Under the pieces are notes generated by a model. It was given only the letters and a program-made list of their open reading frames with translations, had not been told where the DNA came from and made no database searches. Shown here one piece after another: positions 10,932 to 25,679 of a stretch of DNA of 64,000 nucleotides (the first letter of the stretch is position 1; each line of letters starts with the position of its first letter). The stretch comes from Anthoceros angustus (taxonomy: Eukaryota > Streptophyta > Anthocerotopsida > Anthocerotales > Anthocerotaceae), in NCBI GenBank assembly GCA_010909165.1, contig MU008167.1:806001-870000 (forward strand), in the 5' to 3' direction. Made by a program: the position numbers and the translations under genes.

Positions 10932-12952
10932 ATGAGCAGGATGATGATGGGCGATGTGGTGATGGTCACGATCGCTGTTGTGCTGGTAGCGAGTGCCAGT
11001 TTGGTGAATGCTCAGCTGTGCGCCTGGCAGACGTCCACGCAGAACAAGAGATATGATTTCGATATTGCCACTTCGGTGACCAATTATCCGCATGGGGTCC
11101 GAAGTGAGGATGGGTAAGACCTTTGACTGTGCTTCTGAGCTCGGGGAGTGCCGGCTTGTAACTGGAGCCTGGGTGGACTGATAGAAGTGCATCGATGCTT
11201 CTGTGGCTTGGAAAGCTGGCGATTGCAGTAAAGCCGACCTAGAAGTGTTACTTACTGCCGAGGTTTTAGGTTTTACAAGGTCATCCAAAAAGATGCCGAC
11301 ACAGGCTACGAGTCCACCTTCTGGTTCCAGGTTGGGAATGCTACTTCACACTCTTTGTACTGTGGGAAGGGAATGTTAGTTGTGGGGGAAGCTATCCTGC
11401 TGACCATGGTTTTTGTATGGTTATTTTTGTTCAGATATGTGAGCACATGAAGTTCAACCATGACCCACCAGTATGCGAGAATTGTCAAGTGAGTACCGTC
11501 TTCACGCCTGGCTCTCTGTTTTTTACTGACCATCGCTGCTAGAAATATGGCTAAGTAGTCTCATATAACAGACTTGGCTCGTTTGCAGTCATGTGGCGGG
11601 CCAGATCATTGTGGTGAAACATGTAGTGCGCTTCACGCAGTTCACTATCCAGGTGTTCTGAGAGCCCTGCTGATCTCGTTTTAAGTCTTTATAATGCATC
11701 TATTCAATGTCAGTTCAAGGTACATCTTCGTGAAAACTGTCTGGGACTTGGCAATCATGCCGCAGGGTACTCTATCTGCACAACTCTCGGCTATGCATCA
11801 AGCACAGTTTTTACACTTTTGGGTACACTGGACTGTCTTATGTGAAGTTGAGTAGTAAAGTAGCTGTGCTTAAAATGTGGTGTACCAACTGTTGTACTTG
11901 TTTGCGCAGATTCTCAGAATCCTGAAGAAGGTCTAGTTGCTAATATGTCAGCACGTGCAAATGGGATTTCCTGTTCTTTGTCGGTGTCCATACTTTGTTC
12001 TAAATCAGGTGCAGAGGTGTGTTCAGAATTTCCACCCTTTCCCCAATCAACTACTGTTTCCAAGAGTTTTGCATGGTGGTTCACTTCCGTAGGGATCCCT
12101 TTTCTTGTGTCATTCCTACATGCTGTCTCTCCATGCAAACCATCATTTGCTCAGCTGTTTTGCAGCCTCCTAAAGCGGTTGCCAAGGGTGGAAACGGGGA
12201 CTGTCAATTTGTAAGCATTAGCGGTCACGGCTATGTGTATTTCGCTCTCTTCTTTTGATTTGAGATCCAAAACATGCAAAAGACATTGCACTGGACGCAG
12301 AAGCATGCCCTCAGCGAGGACGTGGTTGATGTTGGTGCAGATAACAAGTATCAAACATCCTGGCGGGTGCCCAGTTGTGACTTCCCTTAAAGGTGGAGGG
12401 ATGGGCTGGTTCGGTATGCTTCTCATCATGTAAGCTCCGCCTTCAGAACATTTCCTTTGGATGGCCTCCTCTAAGCAAATCACTCCTTGGAGTTCTGACT
12501 ATTTGTATATGGTGCAGATTTCTCTGTCTTTTCATAGTGTACCTTGCCGTTGGCATTGCTTACCGCATGACAGTTTTGGGAGTAAGTGGCCTGGAGGTAT
12601 GCTGTGTGGCCAAGACCTGCCATGTACCAAGTTGTTTCGTTTTCAAAACCTGCCATTGCATCGACCGCCATTTCATCGGTGATTGCTTGTTGTTGCAGGC
12701 TATTCCCAACCTGGACTTCTGGAAATCCTTGCCATCAAAGATCCAGGTATAGCATAACATCTTTCCTATTCAATCCGAGCTGAAATTAGATTAGTGATCC
12801 AACGGTTTCTGCCTGAAGTGTGGCTCGCCGTTGATATGACCACGTTTGTTCTTGCTTACGACGTGCAGGAGGGTTTGCAGGTCACCATGGCCCAGTTTTC
12901 TGCATGCTACAATCGCTTCACTGGCCACTCGTACACCAGGGTTATCGATTAG
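10932..12952 (+). CDS. ATG27 / mannose-6-phosphate-receptor-homology (MRH) type I membrane protein
   Basis: Secretory-pathway sorting receptor family (ATG27/Mrl1-like), acting in Golgi-endosome-vacuole traffic. Eleven exons: 10932-11113, 11270-11330, 11435-11488, 11589-11652, 11766-11822, 11910-12008, 12155-12210, 12341-12429, 12518-12596, 12699-12746 and 12869-12952. All junctions keep frame; the product is 290 residues. The N-terminus is a signal peptide (MVTIAVVLVASASLVNAQ). The luminal part is Cys-rich: GYESTFWFQICEHMKFNHDP, CSALHAVHYPGYSICTTLGY, NPEEGLVANMSARANGISCS, GDCQFITSIKHPGGCPVV. One membrane helix follows (GWFGMLLII, then FLCLFIVYLAVGIAYRM). The short cytosolic tail has AIPNLDFWKSLPSKIQEGLQ, close to the IPN.DFW..LP tail motif of this family. 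In exon 7 only the acceptor at 12153-12154 keeps frame; using the next AG gives a stop. Confidence 0.9.
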
Positions 12953-13729
12953 AAGTTACTCACGACACTTTTTTGTACTTGTGCACCGCAAACTTAATAC
13001 ATAAGCGCCATTTTATGAACGACCGTGCATCGCTGTGCTCGGAGACTTCAGCCGATGCCCGATACCCGCCTGATGTTGTTGTGTGACAATGCATACCTTT
13101 GGCAACTGCTCGCACAACACATTCATAGCTCACTCCAAATTCGGCACTGCTGATCGGGGAACTTCATGCCCGACCTAATTGCACTCTGTACACATTGGCC
13201 TGTTATGAAGAAAAGCATTCCTCATCAAGTGCAAAGGCAAAGCTTAACTCAAACCCCAATCAAACCTCTGACAGAGGTTCTGGGACGCCGCAAAATCTTG
13301 TCCTCGCCCACGACAGAGCAGCAGAGGACCTCAATGCTGACTATCGGGCGGACTAGTAGAACGACATTATTCTCAAAATACAAGTCTCTCCAATCACTAC
13401 GGAGTGATAACTGTTTAAGCACAGATGGAAGCAGTCAGCACCTGCCTCTGCTTCCCCAACCCCGAAACTCTCATACCGTACCTTCTCTCAGTATGGGCCT
13501 TCCAGCATCTCAAGTCTCAACTTACCAGCCAGTTAATGTGCGCTGACTGACCCTTGGGGCAGATTTTGCACATTGCTTTTGCCTCTGGAGGCAGCATTGT
13601 AAGGAACAAGCAAAGCACAGGAAACATGCAGCGCAGGCAGCCACCGCTTCCTGCTTCCTGGCAGGCACCCAGGAAGGGGGCCACCCATGCACAGGGCTTG
13701 CCTGTTGAAAACATAAAGAGCTCCCCTTC
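12953..13729. other. Convergent intergenic region (3' ends of ATG27-like gene and CDPK)
   Basis: About 0.78 kb between two convergent genes, so it should contain both 3' UTRs and polyadenylation signals. Overlapping open frames in both strands around 13520-13830 are shadows with no family resemblance. Confidence 0.5.
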
Positions 13730-16290
<2,561 letters not shown>

Positions 16291-17549
16291 TCCCGCTGCT
16301 CCCCTCCCGCTCCCGAGAACATAAAGTCCGCGGCAGCTCCACGCCCCAATTCCCAGCAGCAGAATGCTGCTGCCGCTGTTCCTGCTCCTCCTCCTGCTGC
16401 TGGCTGCAGTAATCCGAAAACCCACCACCAGGATCACCGCCCACAACCGCAGATCAGGAACCCACAACCCGAATCTGCAGCCTCCCCTCCCAGCACCCGA
16501 CACTCGATCTCACCGCCCTTACCGCCTCTGGCGCTGCAGCAGCAGCATCCCCAGTCTCAGAAATACTCAGCCGGCGCATGCAAGCTTGCAGATCCGTCTG
16601 GCTGGCGAGGCAGGCACACAGTCTTGCCTGCAGAGCAAGCACAACGCAGAAGAAGGCGAACCGGGTGGTGAACAGATAGCCCGCAAGAAGGACGGGGGTC
16701 AACACGGTTTTCCGAGCAGTCGAAGCACACACGCGGACCGGGGGCGGGGGGACTGGGGGGAGCCTCGATCTGCACCGCCGACCGGAGACCGGCTGGCGGT
16801 ACACGGGTGACCGGATACTCTGGTAGCACAAGTTGCGCCTCCGAGTCCGCAGGTTGTGCCTGCAGCCAGCGCCGGCCGAGGGTTTCTGACATCGTGCCGG
16901 ATTTGTCGCCTACTTCATGTTCTGTTTGCGTCATGGCCCGGGGTCCGGGGCTCGGGGCGGCCGTGCGGCCCGAACCGGGGCTGGCGGAAGGTGCTGCGTT
17001 GCTTCTCCCTGTAGTGCCCGCGCCAGTGGAGACGCGCTTTCCTTGCTGGTGGATATCATCCTCTACGTGGGGTGTCCTGTAGAATATTGTACACGGGACT
17101 GGCTTAGGACACGAGTACCTGCCGGGCAATCCCTGTACACGGAGACGGCGAGAGGTTGGAGGGATACATATAGGGACGGAAATTATTTTTATTACTTAGA
17201 AAACCTGATGGGAGAGCCCATCTAACGGAGGACAAACGTGGAGACCCCGAGGTTGAGGTAAAAGGAAGCGACGATCTACACACAACGGAGAAAGAGTGAT
17301 GCATCACGTCCTGTCACCCCTTTATGGAGGATTGCTAGTTGTGAGAGCCCGCCGTTGTTAGAGCCCGCCGCTGTCAGAGCCCGTCAAAGGGCAATAGAAA
17401 CAGGTTGCCTCAAGACGGCCGTGAAGTAGGAAAGGGACAAGGTTCCTGAGGTAGGCTTTGGTGCAAGACTTGATAAATTTATGGACGTCTTTAACGAATA
17501 CTCCATACGTTTATAGGGTGGGCGAATGAAGAGGTGGACTACTTGCAGC
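16291..17549. other. CDPK upstream region, no supported gene
   Basis: GC-rich DNA next to the CDPK start probably includes its 5' UTR and promoter, up to about 17.1 kb. Several open frames (such as 16557-17129 minus and 16364-16810 plus) are Pro/Arg/Ser-rich and overlap on both strands, as expected of GC-rich non-coding DNA. A short repeated phrase GAGCCCGCCG(C/T)TGT occurs at 17345-17385. Confidence 0.45.
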
Positions 17550-17740
17550 CCGCCGGGTATATCCTGACCTTCAAAGTCGCTGCTCTAGCAGCATGCCCAG
17601 CCTGGACGGTTAGCGATGCGCTGGGCAAAGATGGTATCATGTGCAGGGCCAGTGACCACCACATCCGCCATTGAGACTTCGTCACCGTAGACGAGATACA
17701 AGTCGGCCCTTAGCGAGCGACTTGTACGGAGAGTCTACCA
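17550..17740 (-). pseudogene. Fragment of non-LTR retroelement endonuclease-like domain (copy 1)
   Basis: Read on the minus strand, this stretch gives ADLYLVYGDEV, then MADVVVTGPAHDT, RIANRPGWA and, after a frame change, ATLKVRIY. It is the same segment as at 53080-53262 and as the C-terminal part of the reverse-transcriptase gene at 62272-63849 (RANLF..., DVVVTDP..., PGWAAE..., AKVRKY). It contains a stop and a frameshift, so it is a relic. I infer that the segment is part of a restriction-like endonuclease domain of non-LTR elements. Confidence 0.6.
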
Positions 17741-18678
17741 CCACTCTCTTGTCATGTTGTGTGTCAGTAATCTCTGCACTTGGGTTTAGTGTTTGATTAG
17801 CATTAACCAACCCAATAACTTATCTTTAAGTAAGTAATTAATATTAATTAATCTAAATCACTTATGTTAATTAAACATTGATTAGTGTTAATTAAACATG
17901 GTTTGTAATAGCTAAGTGGATAAGCACAAGTAATATGCTTTAGCACATTCCTCGCATATTATAGGATTCTTAGGATATTTCCAGCATATGCTGATGCCAA
18001 TAGGATATCTTAGGAATATGCCGATGCCAAGGGCTAGTAGATTTAGACCCTTTCACAGAGAACAAGCTCAGATTATAGCTTGTCCTCTAGATATGCAGTA
18101 CAAGAATGTTGTGAGGAGGCCAATGTTATGACTCCGAGAGTGATGTGTGAGGAATTTGCATGTTGTTCTCGTTCTCGTGGGGAGAGTGTGTTTGTGCCAT
18201 GATGTGCGTGCGAGCTACTCTCTCCTAGTGTTATTGGTTTGCACCGATACTTGTATATTAGATTTGTTTTGCTTGGTTGTTTGTTGAGGAAGTGCTTATA
18301 TGAATGCAAGTGCTTACCTCGTACGACATACCGAACCTCTTCTCCATCTACCTTTGCTCTTGTTACTTTAACTATTGTATTTTCCCATCGTAATTATTTG
18401 TAATACATCTACAATTACCTCTACATATTATATGCCATATAGTTGTGCCGTATATTTTATACTCTACATATATATGTGAGACCATTATTTTTGTCATGCA
18501 TATTTTTTTGAAATCACAAATCCATTATCCAAAATTACAAGCCCCTAGGACCATCATGTTACTAATCCATTGGCGCAAGCGCCTTACGAGCCAGGCAATT
18601 CAATGTGTGTTTGTCAATGTGCACTATGGCGTGGTGGTGCATGGACCATCTTCGAGCTCTACGTCTAGATTCCAATTC
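17741..18678. other. AT-rich intergenic DNA, no gene seen
   Basis: AT-rich sequence with short repeated words (TTAATTAA near 17860, GGATATCTTAGGA-like words near 17970-18020). No coding region, RNA gene or element end that I can support. Confidence 0.5.
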
Positions 18679-18990
18679 TCTAAAAGTCACATCACACTAG
18701 AGTTGCACAATTCAGTTGAAAATTTAAGGTAGAAAATCACAGCATAGAATTAGTCTTGGCCTCACCTTGCTATACATGTATATGAGATCTCGCCATGCTA
18801 CCATCGCCTTCTCTAAAGTCACATCACATTGCAATTACGCATCAGCTGAATATTTGAGATAGGAAATCACAATATGGAATGAGTCTTGGCCTCACCGTGC
18901 AACTGCTTGCAGCTGTAAATGTACACGAGATCCCGCCATGCTACCATCACCTCCTCTAAAGTCACATCATACTGCAGTTAGAGTAGACCG
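18679..18990. repeat. Tandem repeat, ~130-140 bp unit, about 2.3 copies
   Basis: Units start near 18679, 18811 and 18953. Each begins CTAAAGTCACATCA and continues through GAGTCTTGGCCTCACC and CCATGCTACCATC. Copies differ by substitutions and small indels, so this is an old tandem duplication or minisatellite. Confidence 0.8.
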
Positions 18991-20240
18991 GGATCGAATA
19001 TTCATTGCTAGTATAGGCCGAGATCAAACCCTAAACTTCGTAGTTCTAAGAAATATGCCTTTGATCAACACATTATTTTAGTTAGAGAATTAAGAGTCCT
19101 GGCTTCATTTGTAAGAAAACCCTGGATGCATTATAATTTGCCTATGTCCTGGTTCGTGGATGCGGGGCTCACTCTACGTCCTGAGGACAGATTCAAATTT
19201 CTCCCCTTCCAAAAGCTTCCTCTTCATTTTCCCATCCGTGGCTGCAAATTTAAATAAAGGGGCAATCGCACTGTGCATAGAGAAGAGGGGGAGGAGGAGG
19301 GGAAGAGGGAAGGAGGAAAAGGGGGAGAGGCAGAGGCAGAGGCATCGAAGGAGGAGGAGGAGGAGGAGGAGGAAGAGGAGCTAGAGGGGGAGAGGGAAAG
19401 TGTGTAGCGCAATCCCTGCTGGATGTCTGCAGAACTGAAGCGTGGTAGTTGTCCAATGTCTCACGGATTTTCTGCAAAGCCTTGGGTGGCTGGTTCAAGG
19501 CCGAGGAGGTGGAGAGGAAGAGGGAAAGGAAGAGGGATGGATGATCTCGAGGACAAGATGAGGAGGGCGAGAGGGAAGGATGAGGAGAAGGAAAGCGGAA
19601 GGACAGGAAGGAACATGGTAATATTTGAAGGGGCTGAATATACATTAGGTGGCTTCATAGGCCAATATACCCTGAACAGGGTTTGTGATGGGTATCAAAT
19701 CGGTTTTATGCTACATAGATAGCACCAAAAAATTATGGTGTACAACATGTGGATAATATGATCCATGGATGACAATTGGGAGAAGAATTGTCTGCACGCC
19801 AACACAATACATGATTCTAAGGGAATGGAGACCTATGTCGTAACAAAGTGCATAGAAGCAGAACGTTTGAAGATGTGGGCTATAGTAATTGCGGCTTATT
19901 TATGTACATCGTCACGTCCTTGCCAACCCATGAACTATAATGCATGCACTTTCAGAAAAGGGAATCCATCCGATGAACACTTCGCAAAATGCAGGATACC
20001 GTATTCTAAGTCGGGTGAGGGTAAGAACGCCGGCATGCCGGCGCCCTTTTTTATGCCAGAGGACAGATTCAAACACATTCCCCCGCATGCCGGTGCCAAT
20101 AACTTATTCTTTGTGATACGGGAGATCCTAAATTCACTCACAATCTGATACTACGCTCGCGTCTTCCCATTGGACATTATAGGAGACAACACCATCCAAT
20201 AGATCTCACTTATCTTGCACCAACTAATAGAGTAACCTCC
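18991..20240. other. Intergenic DNA with a purine-rich tract
   Basis: No supported gene. At about 19285-19390 the plus strand is almost pure G/A, built from GAG and GGA triplets (GAGGAGGAGGAGGAGGAGG). Such a homopurine run could adopt triplex or slipped structures. Open frames in it (for example Ser-rich 19224-19412 minus) are low-complexity shadows. At 19685-20240 I see nothing recognisable. Confidence 0.5.
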
Positions 20241-21233
20241 TCACTCTTCGCCTGACTCTAAACCTTCTTCCTTGATCATGGCTACTTCATCACCATCATC
20301 CTCGCTATCGATAGCTGCATCTAGGGTGGAGGGTACGATGTGAACCCAGAACGCCCTGTTGTGAGTGTCGCCCTCACAAGACGTTACAATGAACATACCT
20401 TTTTTAATCTCCATGATGTCACCATTTATCCTTTCCACTTCCTATTCACGTCGTTCAACGTTCTGATATGCTCCCAGGTACATGTCCCGTTGTGATACAT
20501 CCCGCAATAATGCTTTGTCCAGGAGAGCTTCCTCCGAAACCTGCAAGGGAGGCACATCTGCTTCTACCACTGCCCTATCGTACCACTTCCACGGGTTTTT
20601 CAAAACAAGCCCGATGTTATGGTCCACAATCGTTGCGATCTCCTCTTGATCCTTCCAGAAATCATCCCACCACTCCTCCTCAACAGCATTCACATAGGTT
20701 GGTAACTTCAGCATCCCTTTCTTCAAGTGATCTACGCCTTCACGTACACTCAAGCCTCCTCCACTCCTTTCTTGTCCTTCGCCTGCAATGCCATTAAGGA
20801 AGTCGGGCCGATGATGCTGTTAGGCACATACGACAAGAACTCCATGCCATCTTCAATTTCCCACAACGGAGAAGTCGAGTATTATTTACTACGAATGAGC
20901 GTTATCTTTCCCCGTCCCACTTTCTCTTCCTGGGTAATTTTGAACTGGTGTTAGAACGAAAGGTCTTTCAACTTCCGCACTGCAGCTTTGTACTTCCGAC
21001 CTCCTTCTCCTATCTCGCATACTACACAAATGAACGGAAATCGCAACTCCGCCACCACCTTCACTTGGGTTCGGTATGTTCTCAAAATGTCCTGCAGAGT
21101 TGGTAGGTGTGGAGTGTGGATCTGTGTCCAGGGACACCGTGAGGTCCACATTCGCCCTCAATGTCGCTAGTAGGCTTAGGATTCGCTCCCAAGGGAATGG
21201 TTTGTGCCAAGAGACGCTAACTTCTATCGCCAT
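20241..21233 (-). pseudogene. Decayed transposon gene, probable C-terminal part of a DUF7869-type protein
   Basis: Minus-strand translation gives a chain of peptides separated by stops and frame changes: VAELRFPFICVVCEIGEG, KITQEEKVGRGKITLIRS, WEIEDGMEFLSYVPNSIIGP, then 20753-20442 (VDHLKKGMLKLPTYVNAVEE, WWDDFWKDQEE) and 20438-20241, an acidic tail. The composition and wording resemble the region after the DUF7869 domain in the abundant plant and algal repeat genes of that type, and a DUF7869 fragment in the same orientation lies at 24913-25485. I infer they belong to the same element family. At least two in-frame stops mean it is not functional as read. Confidence 0.45.
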
Positions 21234-24200
21234 CGACCTTCACCTAAGTCAAGACTTACTTGCTATTACTCCTCTTACCTATCTACTCAACCACTACCTC
21301 CCGACTTGTCTAACTACCACAGCCTCTTATTCCACGACCGCAAATCTTATTCCAGCATGTGGCTCACACCACTACCGGGTAGTTGCTTGACCAGGTGGGT
21401 CCCACCAAACCCTAGCGACTTATTTCCAAGACGGCGCCAGGATCTCGCCACGCGGCCCACTCACTGCGGATCGGCTTTATTCTGTGACTCCACACTTCAT
21501 GCACACACACACCGATTCCTAGGGACCTAAATTCCACAAACCCCTCACCGCCACACACACACAAAGGCGCCACACTCACTTTTACAAGGGAACGCTGTTC
21601 CCCTTGTGCACTTCCACCACAAAGACCGGTTTGGATTCTTTTGGATTCACACAAATCTCCACCGCTAGTCTCAATTAGTTCCCTTCTCAACTCCTCTCAC
21701 ACCTCGTGATCGCGCAGGTTTAGTCACTCCTTCACCCAATCTCCCTCTCTCTCTCTCTCTCCTCAATTCACCTGTGCTTCCAACCATCCACTCAACACTT
21801 CTCTCTCAATTTGAACACAACTAGTGTGGACAAGTGTGAAGGAAAGAAGAACCCCCAAGGCCACAGAGGCAGAGCAAGCTCCGGACCCGCCCCGCCAATC
21901 CCTTGGTTTCCTCCTCCTTTGTCGCAAGATTGCTTTATCACCCCTCCTCCCCGCGGAGCAAGCTCTCGACCACCCCTAGGAGCCTCGCGACACCACCTCC
22001 TCAAACGGACGTCTCCAACCAGCCACAGGCGTGGGGATCTCAACCAGAGTTATCTCGTGAGGGACCTAATTCGCCCCTCTTATACATCGGCCGGGCACCA
22101 TGCCCGGATTTTAGGTCCTAAGATGGCTATCACGGGACGCGCCCACAATTCGGGCGATCCTAGGTCCAGCAAGACCCTAACCAAATTATCTTTAGGTTGC
22201 TACCACCTCACCCCACGCTTATCTCGCCCTACCTCGACTTGGCTGCCTGCCCACATCCTCCATTGCTGCCGCCACGAGCTCTCCGCCACGCCTGGTCGGA
22301 CAGTTCTCCCACACTACTTCCACCTCACCGCCACCGCTGGACGTCCGAATTTGAGGTGTACCGCCTGGGCTTCCGATCTTCCGGCCGGCCGAGGATTACA
22401 CTGCCTCGTCCACCCAAGCTGGACCTCCTCCTCGCTCAACTCCTCCAAAGTCGCCTCCGCATAATAGGGAGCCAACCCCACACCCGGCGCAGGTAGAAGT
22501 ATGCACTGGGTCCTCACTTGCGTGAGGTAGGCCCCGATCCCTCCTATTTCCACACGCACATGGGCGGTGAGGTTAAGCACGCTGCTTCCATTCACATATA
22601 GACCAGAACATAAGTTTCCTCATCCATGTGCCGTAATATAATAGGACCCCTCGCACCGAGGTGCTTACCCCTCCTCCCGTAGGCTACACACGTTGCCCGG
22701 CCTATGTCCTCGCGAGGCGCCACGCCGCACCGCCGCCCGCCCGCCTGCCTGGGTTGGTTGCGCCAATGTCGGTGGCGGTTTCGACTCATGTAGTGGACTC
22801 CACGACTGTGTTCGCTCAAAGAACCGGTAGGTGAGGTTTCGGCTACCTCGGTTCTTTGCTTCCTTCCGCCTAGAGTCCTTCCGCTACTCGATCGTGGTCC
22901 TGCTACCCCGCTTCCCTTCCCTTTGTCTTTTCTCGCCCGCCACGTGCCTCATCCGCCTCGCTATCGCCCGCTAGCTTATGGGCCTTTTCCACCGAGGCCG
23001 CCTCGCCTCCTGGCTCGCAACAACTCCGCATCTCCCGGTTCGCCCTGGCATCCTTAATTTGAGCCATGAGTGCTTCTCAGCCTCGTCATGGCTTGCAACT
23101 TCTCACAGGCCTGCACAAATCTTCTTGAATCTTGGCCCTTATTTCCTCTAGGTTCCGCTTGTCTTCCTCCGATTGCTTGCGCTTCTCCTTCTCAAACCCG
23201 GCCTTCACCACTTCCTCCGCCGCCCGCACACCGAGCCGTGAGAGCTAAAAGCCGCTTGATCCAACAAACTGCAGCCGGATCATCGGCGTGGTCGGCTCAC
23301 CGCAAGTCCACTTGTTGTGGCGGCCCCGCGCCATCCCTCCGTCGAGAACTTTCCTCCCCAGGTGCGCACCTCACCAATTCGGTTGCATCCACCTTGCTGG
23401 AGTCCCTTGAAAATCTCTTCCCATCTTTGAGGAGGGTCCGCTCGAGGTCACCCTAAACCCTCGGAGTTGATTCATCATCGCATCCAGCCAAGAAATTGTC
23501 CTCGGATCGCGCCTCTCTCACCAACCGCCGCTTGGCTTTCATTTTCAGAAGCGGCCTGCTGACTGGTGACGCGATCCGCCTTCACCTTTTCGCCGATGCC
23601 CGCCTTTCACCCCGGTCTTCCTCCTTTTCTTTGGTGGGAATTTCCTTCTCCTCCGAACCGCCTGCCGCCACCGACTCCCGGCTATCCGATTTTTCCTCCT
23701 TGGGCTCCTCCGCCCATTTCACCTCCCTAACCGGCTTCCACATGTGGAGGGAGGCTACAATCTCCACCGCATGCTTAGCGTAAACATAAAGATGGACGAA
23801 ATGGTGAGATTAGAGAGGCCGAGGGAGGAAATCAAGTTCAACCTCTCTTCACACAACTTGTCAAGAGAATTCGCCTCAATCGATCTTCGCCTTGACCACT
23901 TCATGAAGGAACGCAGCAAGTGGTCGGACAAATAATCACACTTCTTGTCTGCGAAACATAGGAGCCACCGCCGACTATCAATCGTTGCTACAATCCCTCG
24001 TCAACCACCCGTGAATACGCCCGCTTTAACTGGCCGCCGGCTTCTTTTCCGGACGGCTCCATCACCAACCGCCCGCCTCCTCCTTGCGCCCATACACCCT
24101 CTAACCAGCCTCCAGTCCCAATCCGGCTTCTAAATCTTTGTTGTCCTGTGACGCACACTCGCACTCCCAGTTCATGTAATTCCACCGCTCTTCCATGAAA

Positions 24201-24912
24201 CCCGGCTTGACTCCTTCACCAGCTCCCACTGAACTTTCCAATGATCCATGTTCGGCCATTGGGCAAGCACAATTCGGTGGTGACCTTGGCGCCATCCTCT
24301 CACGGCCTTCCCGGTCTCGCGCCACAAACCAACGCCACCTCGCTGCGAATTTCGGGGGTCGCCTGTGGTTCCTACCTCCTCAAGGAGCACTGTCGCGCCT
24401 TCCTCCTCCTCCTGGCCTCGCGATGTCACGGGGTTCGAGCTCCTTCCCGTCGTTGCGCCTCGCGCCTCCTGCGATCACGGTGCCCCGGACACGGCTCCTC
24501 GACTTCGGCGCTTGACCGTCGTCGCGCCTTCCTCCTTGGGCTCCTCCGCCGCCGTTGCGCTCCGTTGTTTGAACGGGATTCTGTCATTCCCTAGGGTTAA
24601 GTTTCCCAGGTTCCCCTACTCCTGTTCGACCTCTACGACCGCTTCCCCACATCCCAATCCACAACCCCACACTCATTCAGCTACCGCCGCGTCGGTCGAC
24701 CCCAGCTTATAGACCTATCACACTCTAATTATTCCAACCCCCTCCCCCTATCTCACATATATAGACTTTTCTAGGGAACATTCCGAGTCCATGGGCCAAG
24801 GAACACCAAATTCCCGGACCATTTATTTTCTAACTTAAAAAATCAAAACAAGAAAAGAATCCATAGGCCAAGGGCATTTCTTCTATAAATACCTGCCTAC
24901 TACCAACCCGAC
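21234..24912. other. C-rich repeat-like DNA, no supported gene
   Basis: About 3.7 kb of C/T-rich plus-strand sequence. All long open frames are Pro/Ser/Arg-rich and overlap on both strands, which indicates base composition, not coding. A (CT)n microsatellite lies at about 21744-21764. The segment separates two parts of a DUF7869-type relic and may be an insertion into it; I could not define its ends. Confidence 0.45.
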
Positions 24913-25485
24913 TTATTTTCCACCACATCCCAAAAACAAAAAAACACTTCGAGCCGTCCCAGCAGTTTCCAAGTCGGATCGTCTGAGGGTTCTAGCCTCT
25001 TTATGTTTCAGATGTTTGGAGAAGCAAGAAAACATTTGGTCGACTTGATCGTGTGTATGCCCAACAAGAAGGAAACCAACCTTCACCTTCTCAAACGTTC
25101 CTAGGTCGACGAGCATGTTGAGGTAAGTGACGAGCACCTAATTCTTGTTCTCCCTGCATGTTTTGTTCAGCTGCAAATATAAAACTTTAGGAAGCAACCC
25201 TTCATAAGTTAGGATCACATCCTGTATAATAGAGATCGTCAAATTTGCATCATTCCTCAAATTCGCGTAGTGGAGATACGCCCTCGCCTTGAATGTGTAA
25301 TTATGAATCATGCAACCCACTACATGCACTATAATCTTGTCCTCTTTTAAGTCCTTCGGCCACCTTAAGATATGGGGGAGCGAAGTTTTTTTCTGGTCCA
25401 TCCCATCGATACATAATAACACATATTTGTGGGGCTCCTTGTACCCTTTTGTGCGATGCTTGTGAAGCTTTTTCCGTTCATCCAT
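24913..25485 (-). pseudogene. DUF7869-type transposon protein with one in-frame stop
   Basis: Minus-strand reading: YKEPHKYVLLCIDGMDQKKT, SLPHILRWPKDLKEDKIIVH, VVGCMIHNY, GLLPKVLYLQLNKTCRENKN, then a TAG stop at 25140-25138, and in the same frame VLVTYLNMLVDLGTFEKVKV, GFLLVGHTHDQVDQMFSCFS. This is the core of the DUF7869 family, found in high-copy genes of plants, algae and oomycetes and probably transposase-like (IDGMDQ.K, LQLDN..RENKN and VGHTH..DQ are its hallmarks as I recall them). Only one nonsense codon separates the halves, so decay is recent or the stop is a sequencing error. Confidence 0.7.
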
Positions 25486-25679
25486 CGAGGGCCGAATCGA
25501 TGCTTATCCGGTGGATCACGATATGCAATCAAAAAGTAAAATGTCGGGCGAGCACATGAGCCGGAACCCAAGAAAGCGGCCTTCAGAGGCATTCCGGAGA
25601 AGGCATTGAAAGGATTGCAAACATGCCATCGTCCCTATTCCAACTTTCCCAACGACCCATAATCGTGCATATTGCCAAG

